From JACRLW01 sp050181465 (GTDB taxonomy: Bacteria; Planctomycetota; UBA1135; UBA2386): a stretch of DNA of 24,590 bases. Shown piece by piece: positions 1 to 9,315 of this stretch; positions within the stretch are counted from its first letter, which is position 1, and each line of letters begins with the position of its first letter. Under the pieces are notes generated by a model. That model was not told the DNA's origin. It searched no databases and saw only the letters and a program-made list of their open reading frames with translations. Made by a program: the position numbers and the translations under genes. The stretch spans positions 1-24,590 of the forward strand of contig JBFXDD010000054.1 of the NCBI GenBank assembly GCA_050181465.1, read 5' to 3'.

Positions 1-11
1 GCGACTTCCAG

Positions 12-195
12 CCGTTCCGGATGATCCGTGAACGTCTGCTGCGATCGCCGCAAGTCGCGCCCGGCGGCGTCGCTGCGTCGGCTCCTCCCTGGCAGCGTAG
101 CTACAGCTACGCTTCGGTCGTCGACCGACGCAGCTCCTTGCCGGTCATCGACCTGCGGCGATCTCGCGACGACGTTCACGAATAGTCCGGGTTAG
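12..195 (+). repeat. 184-bp quasi-palindromic element, copy A (degenerate left end)
   Basis: First of two tandem copies. The left end is degraded (CCGGATGATCCGTGAACGTC at 17-36, against CCGGACTATTCGTGAACGTC in good copies). The right end is intact except that the terminal CTAG reads TTAG. The interior carries the family hallmarks: a hairpin GCGTAGCTACAGCTACGC at 97-114, then CGGTCGTCGACCG, and flanking arms CTGCGTCGG/CCGACGCAG. Extent was set by alignment to the isolated copy at 2952-3135. No coding potential is apparent. Whether the element acts as DNA or RNA is unknown. Confidence 0.85.
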
Positions 196-375
196 CCCGA
201 ACTACTCGTGAACGTCTGCTGCGATCGCCACAGGTCGCGCCCGTCGGCGTCGCTGCGTCGGCTCCTCCCTGGCAGCGTAGCTACAGCTACGCTTCGGTCG
301 TCGCCCGCCGCAGCTCCTTGCCGGTCATCGACCTGCGGCGATCTCGCGACGACGTTCACGAGTAGTCCGGGCTAG
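192..375 (+). repeat. 184-bp quasi-palindromic element, copy B
   Basis: Head-to-tail with copy A; the two share the TTAG at 192-195. The ends are terminal inverted repeats: CCCGAACTACTCGTGAACGTC at the left pairs with GACGTTCACGAGTAGTCCGGG at the right. Note that the left ...ACTACTCG and right ...CGAGTAGT still match each other, although both differ from the ATTCG/CGAAT version in other copies. The element ends at CTAG (372-375), two bases before the ATG of the VWA gene, so it forms that gene's whole immediate leader. Confidence 0.88.
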
Positions 376-376
376 G

Positions 377-2971
377 ATGCCCGCGATGCTCGTGAGCCTC
401 GGTGCCGGTGCTTGGACGACGCTTGCCGCGATCGCCCTGATCGCGGCGATCTTCGGGCTGGTCCTGCGCCGCGACGATCCGCTGCGCGTGCGCCTGGCCG
501 GACTGGCGGCGGTGATCGCAGCGCTTCTGTGTGCGCGCGGTTGGCAAGAACTGAGCGCAGAACGCGTGCCCGGAAGCCTTCAGGTGATCGGCGGCGGCGA
601 CCCGGCCTGGATCCGTTCGCTCGAAGATCGGTGCGCGGCGGCTGGCGCGGGCTTCCTTCGCTTCGACGGACCTCTCGACGAAGCGGCGATCCGCGCGGCG
701 ATCGCAGGGTCGCCCAGGGCGCAGAGCGTGCTCGTCTGGCGTGAAGACTTCGAGCCGAGCGATGCGACCGCGATCTCTGGGCTCGTCGATCGCGCGGTCA
801 GCGCCGCGCCGGCGTGGCCGGTCGTGGAGCGCGCGCAACGATTCCGACTCACCTCGCGAGCCGCCGCGCTGCGACCCACCGGGCTCGAAGTGAGTGTGGA
901 TCCTGCCTTACTGGCTGAGCCGGAGGCTGCTTCGCCGAGTGCGATCGAAGTCGTCGCCACGCTGCACGCTCCCGACGGCGAGTTGCTGCTCGATGCGAGA
1001 GAGACCGCGGATGCCCGCGGTGTCGCGCAGTTCACGTTCCTGCCCCGGCATTCCGGCGAACATCGTCTGCGCGTCGCGACGACGCTGCGCGGCGGTCGAA
1101 GAGTGGTCAGCGAGGCTCTGCTCGCGGTCGACGAACCCGCGCAGGTCTGGGTGGTCGGCTCGGGCGGCGCCGACGTGACGGCTGCCTTGCGAGCGCAGGC
1201 GCTGCCGGTGCGCGCGGTGGCGTCCTGGAAAGAGGCCGGCGAAGCGCGCAGCGACGGCGACGTCATCATCCTCACGAGTGCGCCGACAGCCGAAGAGCGG
1301 GAGCCGCTGTTGGACTTCGTCGATCGAGGCGGCGGACTACTGCTGGTGGGCGCTGACGACGGCGGCGCGATTCCGACCGCTGCCGACCCACTCGCCGCGA
1401 TCGCGCCGATGACACGCGCGGCGGTGAACGCGGCGGCCGCGGGCCCGGCCGGCGGGTCGACGGACGAGGCTCGACCGAAGGATCCGCCTTCCAGCGACGA
1501 GCCCTCGCCGAAACCCTCGCCGGAGCCCTCGCCGCCGAGTGAGCCGGAACGGCAGCCCGAAGCGAAGCCGTCGCCGCCGTCGCCCGCTCCGACCGCGAGC
1601 GGCGACGCCGCCGGAGCCGGCGCCGCCGAGCGCCGGGCAGAGGCGACCGCCGCGGAGATCGAACGCAAGCAGGTCGCCTTGCTCTTGCTGGTCGACTGCT
1701 CGGGGAGCATGAGTCAGCCGGTGGAGGGCCTCGGCATGGCCGAGAAGATCGAGCTGGCGCGACAGAGTGCGCTCGCGACCGCGCAGCGGCTCGAGCCCGA
1801 AGACGAGATCGGCATCCTCGGCTTCGGCGCCTTTCTCCATCCGATTCTCCCGCTCGGCCCGCGACCGGACGACACCGTGCTGCGCGCGGCCTGCGCGCAA
1901 CTGTCCGCCGAAGATCCCAACACGCTGATCGGTCCGGGGCTGCGCCGCGCCGACGAGTGGATCCGCAAGAGCAAGGCACCGGTCCGGCACGTCGTCATCA
2001 TCACGGACGGCGAGTTGCAGGATCCCGGCGATGCCCTGCTCGGACAGGCCGTCGCGCGGCGGCTCGGCCTCGACGGGATCTTCGTCAGCGCACTCCTCGT
2101 GGTGCCGAGCGACGAGTTCACGCGCGCGGAGCGGCTGCAGCGCATCGCCGAACTGGGTCGCGGGCGCTTCGTGCAGGAAGCCGAAGGCGACAGCATTCCC
2201 CGCTTCGTCTCGGAGGTCACCGCGATCGCGCTGCGCAGTGCGGGTCGTGTTCCGGCGCCGACCCCGAGCGTCCCCGAGCCCTCGCCGAAGCCGCCGCTCG
2301 AGTCGCCGCCCGAACCCGATCCGAAGCCGACGCCGTCGGATCCGAAGCCACCGAGTCCGCCACCGCCCCAACCGTCGAAGCCGGTGCCGCCGCCGAGCGA
2401 CCCGAACGCGCCGCCGGCGCTGCCGCTGCGCGTGGTCGCCGTGAGCGAGTCCCAGTGGCTCGGCCCGGAGCCGGAGCGCGAGTTCCCACCGATCGCGCGG
2501 ATCCTGCCGGTGACGGCAGCGCCGCGCGCCCAGGTCGTCTTCGCGACGATCGACGGCACGCCGTTGTTGGGCTGGCAGCACGTCGGGCTCGGTCGCGTCG
2601 CGGCTTGGTCGAGCGCGATGAGCGAGGCCGCCGTCGGTGCATGGCTCGCCGATTCGGCCTTCCCCGGCTTGCTGGCCGGCTGGGTCGAAGCGTTGCGTGC
2701 CGCCACGGGGCCGGGCACGGCCGCCATCCGCGCGCCGTCGGAGGTGCGTGAGCCGGCGGGTCCCGACGCCCGCGCGATCGATTGGATGAAGACGGCGGCG
2801 GTCAGTCGGTCCGTGGACCTGCCGGAAGCGATCGAGGTGCCGACGCCGAGACGGATCGAGCGCACTCGCGATCGCACCGCCGACCTCGGCCCGATGTTGA
2901 TGCTGGCGCTCCTGGGGCTCGCGATCCTCGAAGCGATCGCGCGGCGGCAGCCTAGCCCGGACTATTCGTGA
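377..2971 (+). CDS. Membrane-anchored VWA-domain protein with GATase-like fold and proline-rich linkers
   Basis: 864 residues. Two hydrophobic helices lie near the N-terminus (about 10-28 and 38-55) and one near the C-terminus (about 837-857), leaving a large extracytoplasmic or cytoplasmic body. Residues about 255-330 look like the start of a class-I amidotransferase-like Rossmann domain (DVIILTSAP, GGGLLLVGADDGG). A von Willebrand A domain follows with a complete MIDAS site: D440-C-S442-G-S444, T516 and D544 (IITDGE). A segment near 735-790 (GWQHVGLGRVAAWSS) matches the part that follows VWA in the BatA-like VWA/amidotransferase-like proteins. Two Pro/Ser/Lys/Glu linkers (about 370-412 and 625-683) flank the VWA domain. 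VWA domains bind protein partners through a metal ion; the partner here is unknown. The start sits just after repeat B. The last codons and the stop lie inside repeat C, giving the tail PSPDYS. No MoxR ATPase or Bat partner gene is visible. Confidence 0.85.
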   Translation: MPAMLVSLGAGAWTTLAAIALIAAIFGLVLRRDDPLRVRLAGLAAVIAALLCARGWQELSAERVPGSLQVIGGGDPAWIRSLEDRCAAAGAGFLRFDGPLDEAAIRAAIAGSPRAQSVLVWREDFEPSDATAISGLVDRAVSAAPAWPVVERAQRFRLTSRAAALRPTGLEVSVDPALLAEPEAASPSAIEVVATLHAPDGELLLDARETADARGVAQFTFLPRHSGEHRLRVATTLRGGRRVVSEALLAVDEPAQVWVVGSGGADVTAALRAQALPVRAVASWKEAGEARSDGDVIILTSAPTAEEREPLLDFVDRGGGLLLVGADDGGAIPTAADPLAAIAPMTRAAVNAAAAGPAGGSTDEARPKDPPSSDEPSPKPSPEPSPPSEPERQPEAKPSPPSPAPTASGDAAGAGAAERRAEATAAEIERKQVALLLLVDCSGSMSQPVEGLGMAEKIELARQSALATAQRLEPEDEIGILGFGAFLHPILPLGPRPDDTVLRAACAQLSAEDPNTLIGPGLRRADEWIRKSKAPVRHVVIITDGELQDPGDALLGQAVARRLGLDGIFVSALLVVPSDEFTRAERLQRIAELGRGRFVQEAEGDSIPRFVSEVTAIALRSAGRVPAPTPSVPEPSPKPPLESPPEPDPKPTPSDPKPPSPPPPQPSKPVPPPSDPNAPPALPLRVVAVSESQWLGPEPEREFPPIARILPVTAAPRAQVVFATIDGTPLLGWQHVGLGRVAAWSSAMSEAAVGAWLADSAFPGLLAGWVEALRAATGPGTAAIRAPSEVREPAGPDARAIDWMKTAAVSRSVDLPEAIEVPTPRRIERTRDRTADLGPMLMLALLGLAILEAIARRQPSPDYS

Positions 2972-3135
2972 ACGTCGTCGCGAGATCGCCGCAGGTCGAT
3001 GTCCGGCAAGGAGCTGCGTCGGTCGACGACCGAAGCGCAGCCGTAGCTACGCTGCCAGGGAGGAGCCGACGTAGCGACGCCGGCGGGCGCGACTTGTGGC
3101 GATCGCAGCAGACGTTCACGAATAGTCCGGGCTAG
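2952..3135 (-). repeat. 184-bp quasi-palindromic element, copy C (inverted, isolated)
   Basis: The best single copy for defining the unit: CTAG at both ends, 184 bp, in the opposite orientation to copies A, B, E and F. The left terminal repeat CTAGCCCGGACTATTCGTGA continues as ACGTC, and its inverse ends at 3135. The central hairpin is slightly imperfect (GCGCAGCCGTAGCTACGC at 3036-3053). The outer stem arms read CTGCGTCGG and CCGACGTAG, leaving a single G-U type pair. The element overlaps the last 20 bases of the upstream VWA gene and supplies its TGA. It lies between two co-directional genes. Confidence 0.9.
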
Positions 3136-3203
3136 TTGAGCCGCGGAGCTGGCGGTTCGGCTTCCGATTTGGCGCACGGTCTCCCGTCGGCCATGATGCA
3201 GCC

Positions 3204-3698
3204 GTGACGAAACGATTCCTCACTGTCCTCGGTCTTCTCGCGTCGTTGTTCGCCTGCGGCTGCTCGAGCTCGACCACCTCGACCGGCGACGGCGACCCCT
3301 CCGCGCCGAAGGATCAGAACCCACCGAACCCGAGCGGGAACGGCAACCAGAACCCGGAGAAGCGCGTGAACTTGGAATGGCAGGGACCGCCCATCCGGGC
3401 GAGCATCGATGAAGCTGCGGCGAAGCACGAGGTTCGCCTCGAGATGACGGCACCCAGCGGCGGTTTCGAGTGGCGGGTCGAGAAGGTGCACACGGCGGGC
3501 GATGTGGTCACCGTCGATCTCGTGATCACCCGACCCGGCTCGGACGAACTCGTCACGCAGGCGCTCGTCGAGTTCGTCGAGAACGTCGAACTCCCGATCG
3601 AACACGGCACGCTCGAAGTGCGAGCCCAGGAGTGGACGCGCGGCGTGAACTACTTCACCGAGCCGGCGCGCATGCGAGTCACTCGCATGACGTTCTGA
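3204..3698 (+). CDS. Probable outer-membrane or periplasmic lipoprotein, function unknown
   Basis: 164 residues from a GTG start; the upstream in-frame region offers no better start. The N-terminus has a lipoprotein signal: a charged n-region (MTKR), a hydrophobic stretch (FLTVLGLLASLFA), then cysteines at 18 and 20. The lipobox is LFAC or ACGC, so the acylated residue is one of these two. A low-complexity Ser/Thr/Gly/Asp/Pro/Asn tether (about 21-52) leads to a compact, beta-rich C-terminal domain of about 110 residues. I do not recognise the family. Six bases separate its stop from miaE, so the two are probably co-transcribed. A lipoprotein fits with the LolCDE genes further along. Confidence 0.75.
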   Translation: MTKRFLTVLGLLASLFACGCSSSTTSTGDGDPSAPKDQNPPNPSGNGNQNPEKRVNLEWQGPPIRASIDEAAAKHEVRLEMTAPSGGFEWRVEKVHTAGDVVTVDLVITRPGSDELVTQALVEFVENVELPIEHGTLEVRAQEWTRGVNYFTEPARMRVTRMTF

Positions 3699-3704
3699 TC
3701 GCGC

Positions 3705-4337
3705 ATGACTCGGCTCCTCTTGCGCACCCCATCGTCGTGGGGTGCCGCGATGGCGACCCATGCGCGCGAGATCTTGCTCGAGCAGGTTCACTTGGAGCGC
3801 AAGGCAGCCTCGGCCGCGCTGACGCTGTTGTTCCGTTATCCGGAGGACGACGGCCTGATCGAGCCGCTCGCCGAGTTGGCACGCGAGGAGTTGGAGCACT
3901 TCCAGGCGGCGCATCGCTTCGCGCGGGCCCGCGGGTGGCGCGCGAGGCGCCTGCGACCCGGACCCTACGCCGAGCGGCTGGCCGCCGCGGTGCGATCGAA
4001 CGAGCCGCAGCGGCAACTCGATCAGTTGCTGGTTGCGGCTCTCATCGAGGCCCGCAGTGCCGAGCGCTTGTTCGTGATGGCGCAGGCGGTCGAGAGCATC
4101 GATCCCGAGTTGTCGGCGTTCTGGTCGGGGCTCGTCGCGAGTGAGGCTCGCCACCAGGCGACCTATCTCGATCTCGCGCGCGCGCGTTTTCCGAACGAGA
4201 CGGACTGCCGACTCACGGCACTCGCCGAGGTCGAATCACGCGCGCTGTGCGCGACCGAGGGATTGCCCCGTCTCCACGACGGTCCGCCCTTGTCGCTGGG
4301 CGTCCTCGTCGGCGGGGGACTGACCAGAGGGGCTTGA
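3705..4337 (+). CDS. miaE: tRNA 2-methylthio-N6-isopentenyl adenosine-37 hydroxylase (MiaE family)
   Basis: 210 residues. This is a non-haem di-iron ferritin-like enzyme that hydroxylates the isopentenyl group of ms2i6A at tRNA position 37, acting after MiaA and the radical-SAM Fe-S enzyme MiaB. The family signature is plain: LLEQVHLERKAASAALTLLF early on, then REELEHF, LIEARSAERL and SEARHQATY. The expected iron ligands are visible as E31, E62, H65, E115, E147 and H150. Length is close to the usual size for the family. The ATG at 3705 gives an N-terminus that aligns with known members; an internal ATG at 3750 is the alternative. It follows the lipoprotein gene by six bases. No miaA or miaB lies in the window. 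Confidence 0.9.
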   Translation: MTRLLLRTPSSWGAAMATHAREILLEQVHLERKAASAALTLLFRYPEDDGLIEPLAELAREELEHFQAAHRFARARGWRARRLRPGPYAERLAAAVRSNEPQRQLDQLLVAALIEARSAERLFVMAQAVESIDPELSAFWSGLVASEARHQATYLDLARARFPNETDCRLTALAEVESRALCATEGLPRLHDGPPLSLGVLVGGGLTRGA

Positions 4338-4363
4338 TCTCCTCGGTGGTATCGAGCGCCGCG

Positions 4364-5110
4364 ATGAACGTCCTCCTGCCGACCGACTGGTTGCTCAACT
4401 TGGGTTCGATTCCGCGGGACGAGAGCCTGACCGCGATCGAGCCGACCGTGGTCGTCCTGCAGCACGGTCTGATCCGCACCCACGCATCACTCGGCCGCCT
4501 CGCGCGTTGCCTCCGCGCGCACGGCTACGAGGTCTTCAATCCGTCCTACCCCAGCACGCGGGCGCCGATCGAAGCGCACGCCGCTCGTCTCGCCGAGTCG
4601 CTCGACCGCTGGCTCCTCGCGCGCGCGCGGCGCCTGGGCGGTGGAGAACCGAAACTCGCGTTCTGCGGCCACTCGATGGGTGGCCTTGTCATCCGCGCAT
4701 ACCTCGCGCGCGCCGATGCGCGACCGGCCGCGAGTTGTCTGTTCGTCGCGACCCCGCAGCGCGGCGCGGCACTCGCAAAGGTCCGGTTCGCCCACTCGGC
4801 GATTCGCCGATTCTTCGGCGGCAAGGCGCTGGCGCAGCTCGTCCCCGGCGATCCCTTCTACGATCGACTCCCGGCCTTGCTCGGACCGCGACTCGGAGTC
4901 ATCGCGGGCGCGCGCGGCACGAAGGACGGGTGGAACCCGCTTGTCCCGGGCGACGACGACGGCACCGTCGCGCTGACCGAGACCTCCTTGCCGTGGCCAC
5001 ACGAGCGCGTGGTCCTGCGCGTCGGGCACACCCGCATCACCACAGTGCCCGACACCTTGCTCCAGGCGCTGCACTTCTTGCGACACGGTCGCTTTCGCCC
5101 GGCGTCGTGA
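4364..5110 (+). CDS. Lipase/esterase-like alpha/beta hydrolase
   Basis: 248 residues from the ATG at 4364. The frame is open further upstream, but that stretch overlaps miaE and is arginine-rich, so it looks non-coding. A TTG at 4334 overlapping the miaE stop is a weaker alternative start. Features of the serine-hydrolase fold: the oxyanion HG motif (H34-G35 in VVLQHGL), the nucleophile elbow GHSMGG with S104, a plausible acid in the PGDDDGTV segment and the catalytic His in RVGHTRI near the C-terminus. It resembles bacterial triacylglycerol lipase or PGAP1-like hydrolases. No signal peptide is evident, so it is probably cytoplasmic or exported without a classical leader. The substrate cannot be told from sequence. 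Confidence 0.85.
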   Translation: MNVLLPTDWLLNLGSIPRDESLTAIEPTVVVLQHGLIRTHASLGRLARCLRAHGYEVFNPSYPSTRAPIEAHAARLAESLDRWLLARARRLGGGEPKLAFCGHSMGGLVIRAYLARADARPAASCLFVATPQRGAALAKVRFAHSAIRRFFGGKALAQLVPGDPFYDRLPALLGPRLGVIAGARGTKDGWNPLVPGDDDGTVALTETSLPWPHERVVLRVGHTRITTVPDTLLQALHFLRHGRFRPAS

Positions 5111-5155
5111 AAGCTCTTGCCTCTGCCGGCGTTGCGGCTTCCATGCTCAGGGCAA

Positions 5156-5173
5156 CGCGGCCGATCGGCCGCG
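5156..5173. promoter_or_regulatory. Perfect 18-bp palindrome just upstream of sdhC
   Basis: CGCGGCCGATCGGCCGCG is a perfect inverted repeat with no spacer, ending seven bases before the sdhC ATG, in the 70-bp gap after the hydrolase gene. It could be an operator or a hairpin masking the ribosome-binding region. It shares the half-site CGGCCGA with the palindrome near the isc promoter. Its function is inferred only. Confidence 0.4.
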
Positions 5174-5180
5174 ACCACGA

Positions 5181-5893
5181 ATGAACAGACTCAGTCGCTT
5201 CTTCGGCTCCACGATCGGCGCGAAAGTGGGGATGGCCGTCACCGGCATCCTGCTGTCGGGCTTCGTGATCGCTCACCTGCTCGGCAACCTGCTCGTGTTC
5301 CGCGGCCGGGATGCGATGAACGACTACGCGGCGATGCTCAAGGGGCTCGGAGCTGGCCTCTGGGTCGCGCGCCTCGGACTGCTCGGCGTGTTTGCGATGC
5401 ACATCGCACTCGCGATCGGGCTGAAGCGCCGCAACGCTGCGGCGCGTCCGATCGCCTACGGCAAGCCGCACACCATCCAGGCGAGTCTGGCTTCGCGCAC
5501 GATGGTCTACAGCGGGCTGCTGGTGCTGGCCTTCGTGCTGATGCACCTCGCGCACTTCACGCTCGGCTGGCTGCAGCCGGGATACTTCGCGATGAAGGAG
5601 AGCGTCGTGGTCGAAGGTCTGACGACGCAGCGACACGACGTCTACGCGATGTTGATTCTCGGCTTCCGCTCGCCGATCTACGTGCTCCTGTACTCCGCGT
5701 GCATGGTCGTCCTCGGTCTGCATCTCAGCCACGGCTTGCACAGCCTGTTCCAGTCCCTCGGCCTGCGTCACCCGGCCTACTTGCGCGCCGTCCGAACGGC
5801 AGGCACGGCGCTGGCCTGGATCCTCGCCATCGGCTTCCTCTCGATCCCCTTCGCCGTGCTCACCGGAGCGATCGGCAAGGAGGTCGTCGCACC

Positions 5894-5897
<4 letters not shown>
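5181..5897 (+). CDS. sdhC: Succinate dehydrogenase cytochrome b subunit (di-haem b558 type)
   Basis: 238 residues with five predicted membrane helices (about 15-38, 60-80, 108-130, 162-188, 205-230). This is the single-anchor architecture of the Bacillus/epsilon/delta-type SQR/QFR cytochrome b558. The opening SRFFGSTIGAKVGMAVTGILLSGFVIAHLLGN is characteristic. Candidate axial haem histidines are H32, H74, H122 and H181. The subunit anchors the complex and passes electrons to quinone, probably menaquinone for this type. Its TGA overlaps the sdhA ATG (ATGA at 5894-5897), indicating translational coupling. No separate sdhD is present, as expected for this class. Confidence 0.93.
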
Positions 5898-7803
<1,906 letters not shown>

Positions 7804-7807
<4 letters not shown>

Positions 7808-8586
7808 CCACGTTGAAACTCACCTTGCACGTCTGGCGCCAGAGCGGTCCGACCGACCCCGGCGCGTTGCGCGACTATCAGGTCCAGGCCACACCCCACA
7901 TGTCCTTCCTGGAGATGTTGGACGTGCTGAACCAAGACCTGATCCTGCGCGGCGAAGAACCGATCGCGTTCGAGCACGACTGCCGTGAGGGCATCTGCGG
8001 CTCGTGCAACATGGTCATCAACGGCAAGCCGCACGGCCCCTGGAAGGGGACGACGGCCTGCCAACTCCACATGCGCGCGTTCAAAGACGGCGACGAGATC
8101 TGGATCGAGCCCTGGCGCGCGAAGGCGTTTCCGGTCGTGAAGGACTTGGTGGTCGACCGCGCGGCCTTCGATCGGATCATCGCTGCCGGTGGCTACGTCT
8201 CGGTCAACAGCGGTGCACCGCAGGATGCGAACGCGTTGCCGATCCCGAAGGTCGATGCGGACGAAGCCTTCGAGTACGCGACCTGCATCGGCTGCGGTGC
8301 TTGCGTCGCCGCGTGCAAGAATGCGTCGGCGATGCTGTTCGTCGGCGCGAAGTTCGCTCATCTCGAGAAGTTGCCGCAGGGCCGAGTCGAGTCCGATCAG
8401 CGCGCGCTGGCGATGGTCGAGCAGATGGACAAGGAAGGCTTCGGCGCGTGCTCCAATCAGTACGAGTGCGAGGCGACCTGTCCGAAGGAGATCTCGGTGC
8501 AGGCCATCGCGATGCTGAACAAGGCGTGGCGGCGAGCCGCGATCGCCGAGAAACCGGCGAGCAAGGGCGCGGGTGGAGCGGGCTAG
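7804..8586 (+). CDS. sdhB: Succinate dehydrogenase iron-sulfur subunit
   Basis: 260 residues from a GTG that overlaps the sdhA stop. Carries the three-cluster electron wire from FAD to haem. [2Fe-2S]: C60, C65, C68 (CREGICGSC) and C86. [4Fe-4S]: C161, C164, C167 and distal C226. [3Fe-4S]: C171, C216 and C222, from CIGCGACVAAC and CSNQYECEATCP. All ligands are present, so the complex should be functional. It is a client of the Isc machinery encoded on the opposite strand. The C-terminus ends in a short Ala/Gly/Lys tail just before mogA. Confidence 0.95.
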
Positions 8587-8587
8587 C

Positions 8588-9118
8588 GTGACGGGCAAGC
8601 CGCTCATCGGCATCCTCACGATCTCGGACCGCGCCAGTGCGGGCACCTATGAGGATCTGTCGGGACCGGCGATCGAGTCGGTGCTTCGCACCTTCCTCGC
8701 CACCGACTGCGAGTTCGTGCGGCGGGTGATTCCCGACGAAGTGCCGACGATCGTCGAGCATCTCCGGCGCTTCGCGGCGGAGGGGGCCGCGCTGATCTGC
8801 ACCACCGGTGGAACCGGGCCCTCGCCGCGCGACGTCACGCCCGAGGCGATGGAGGAAGCCTGCGACAAGCTTCTGCCGGGCTTTGGGGAAGAGATGCGGC
8901 GGGCGTCGTTGGCGTCCAAGGTGCCCACGGCAATCCTGTCGCGGCAGACCGCGGGCATCCTCGGCACGGCCTTGGTGGTGAATCTGCCGGGCAAGCCGGC
9001 TTCCGTTCGCGTGTGTTTGGACGCGGTATTTCCCGCGATTCCCTACTGCATCGAGCTCGCCGGCGGCCCCCGACTCGACGGTGATCCCGCGGTCGTGAGC
9101 GTGTTCCGGCCGAAGTGA
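8588..9118 (+). CDS. mogA: Molybdopterin adenylyltransferase, MogA/MoaB family
   Basis: 176 residues from the GTG at 8588, which follows a GGAG at 8575-8578 by nine bases. A GTG at 8573, overlapping sdhB, would add five residues and is also possible (AAGGG at 8563-8567). Activates molybdopterin by adenylation before metal insertion in molybdenum-cofactor synthesis. Motifs: GILTISDRAS at the start, the molybdopterin-binding TTGGTGPSPRDVTPEAM, and NLPGKPAS near the C-terminus. It follows sdhB immediately and is probably co-transcribed, though no functional link to succinate dehydrogenase is known. No other moa/moe gene is seen. MoaB versus MogA cannot be separated confidently, so the symbol is tentative. 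Confidence 0.88.
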   Translation: MTGKPLIGILTISDRASAGTYEDLSGPAIESVLRTFLATDCEFVRRVIPDEVPTIVEHLRRFAAEGAALICTTGGTGPSPRDVTPEAMEEACDKLLPGFGEEMRRASLASKVPTAILSRQTAGILGTALVVNLPGKPASVRVCLDAVFPAIPYCIELAGGPRLDGDPAVVSVFRPK

Positions 9119-9128
9119 GCCCCGGCCC

Positions 9129-9310
9129 GGCGCCTCGATGATTCGTATGCGTCGTCGCGAGATCGCCGCGCGTCGACGTCCGACAAGGAGCTGCGTTGGC
9201 GACTACAAGAGCGTCACCGCAGCTCCGCTGCCAGGGAGGAGCTGACGTGGCGACGCGTCAGGTCATGAGTTGCGGCGATCGCAGCAGGCGTTGACGCGTA
9301 GCCGGGCGAG
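9129..9310 (-). repeat. Decayed 182-bp copy D of the quasi-palindromic element
   Basis: Fills the gap between the convergent mogA and permease genes. Recognisable blocks in the same orientation as copy C: ATTCGTATGCGTCGTCGCGAG at the left, CAAGGAGCTGCG, GCTGCCAGGGAGGAGC and GCGATCGCAGCAG. The termini have lost CTAG (the right end reads CGAG), and the central GCGTAGCTACAGCTACGC hairpin is gone. About two bases have been lost overall. It looks like an old insertion no longer under constraint. It could still serve as a terminator between converging operons. Confidence 0.75.
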
Positions 9311-9315
9311 GTGCG

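Noticed and set aside
192..375. Repeat as an integron attC site or CRISPR unit
   Set aside because: No GTTRRRY/RYYYAAC core pair fits the ends, the units carry no spacers, and the gene between copies B and C is flanked by inverted rather than direct copies.
192..375. Repeat as a self-cleaving ribozyme
   Set aside because: The hammerhead core (CUGAUGA with GAAA) is not present and no other catalytic core was recognised.
377..2877. Long open frames on the opposite strand and in other frames across the VWA gene (up to about 400 residues)
   Set aside because: They are arginine- or serine-rich shadows caused by high GC. Only the plus frame carries recognisable domains and MIDAS residues.
4247..4363. 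N-terminal extension of the lipase-like protein
   Set aside because: It overlaps the end of miaE and is arginine/serine-rich without homology; the ATG at 4364 begins the recognisable fold.
5117..5893. An upstream extension of sdhA by 259 codons
   Set aside because: It overlaps sdhC in another frame and has no protein character. The ATG at 5894 overlapping the sdhC stop gives the conserved SdhA N-terminus.
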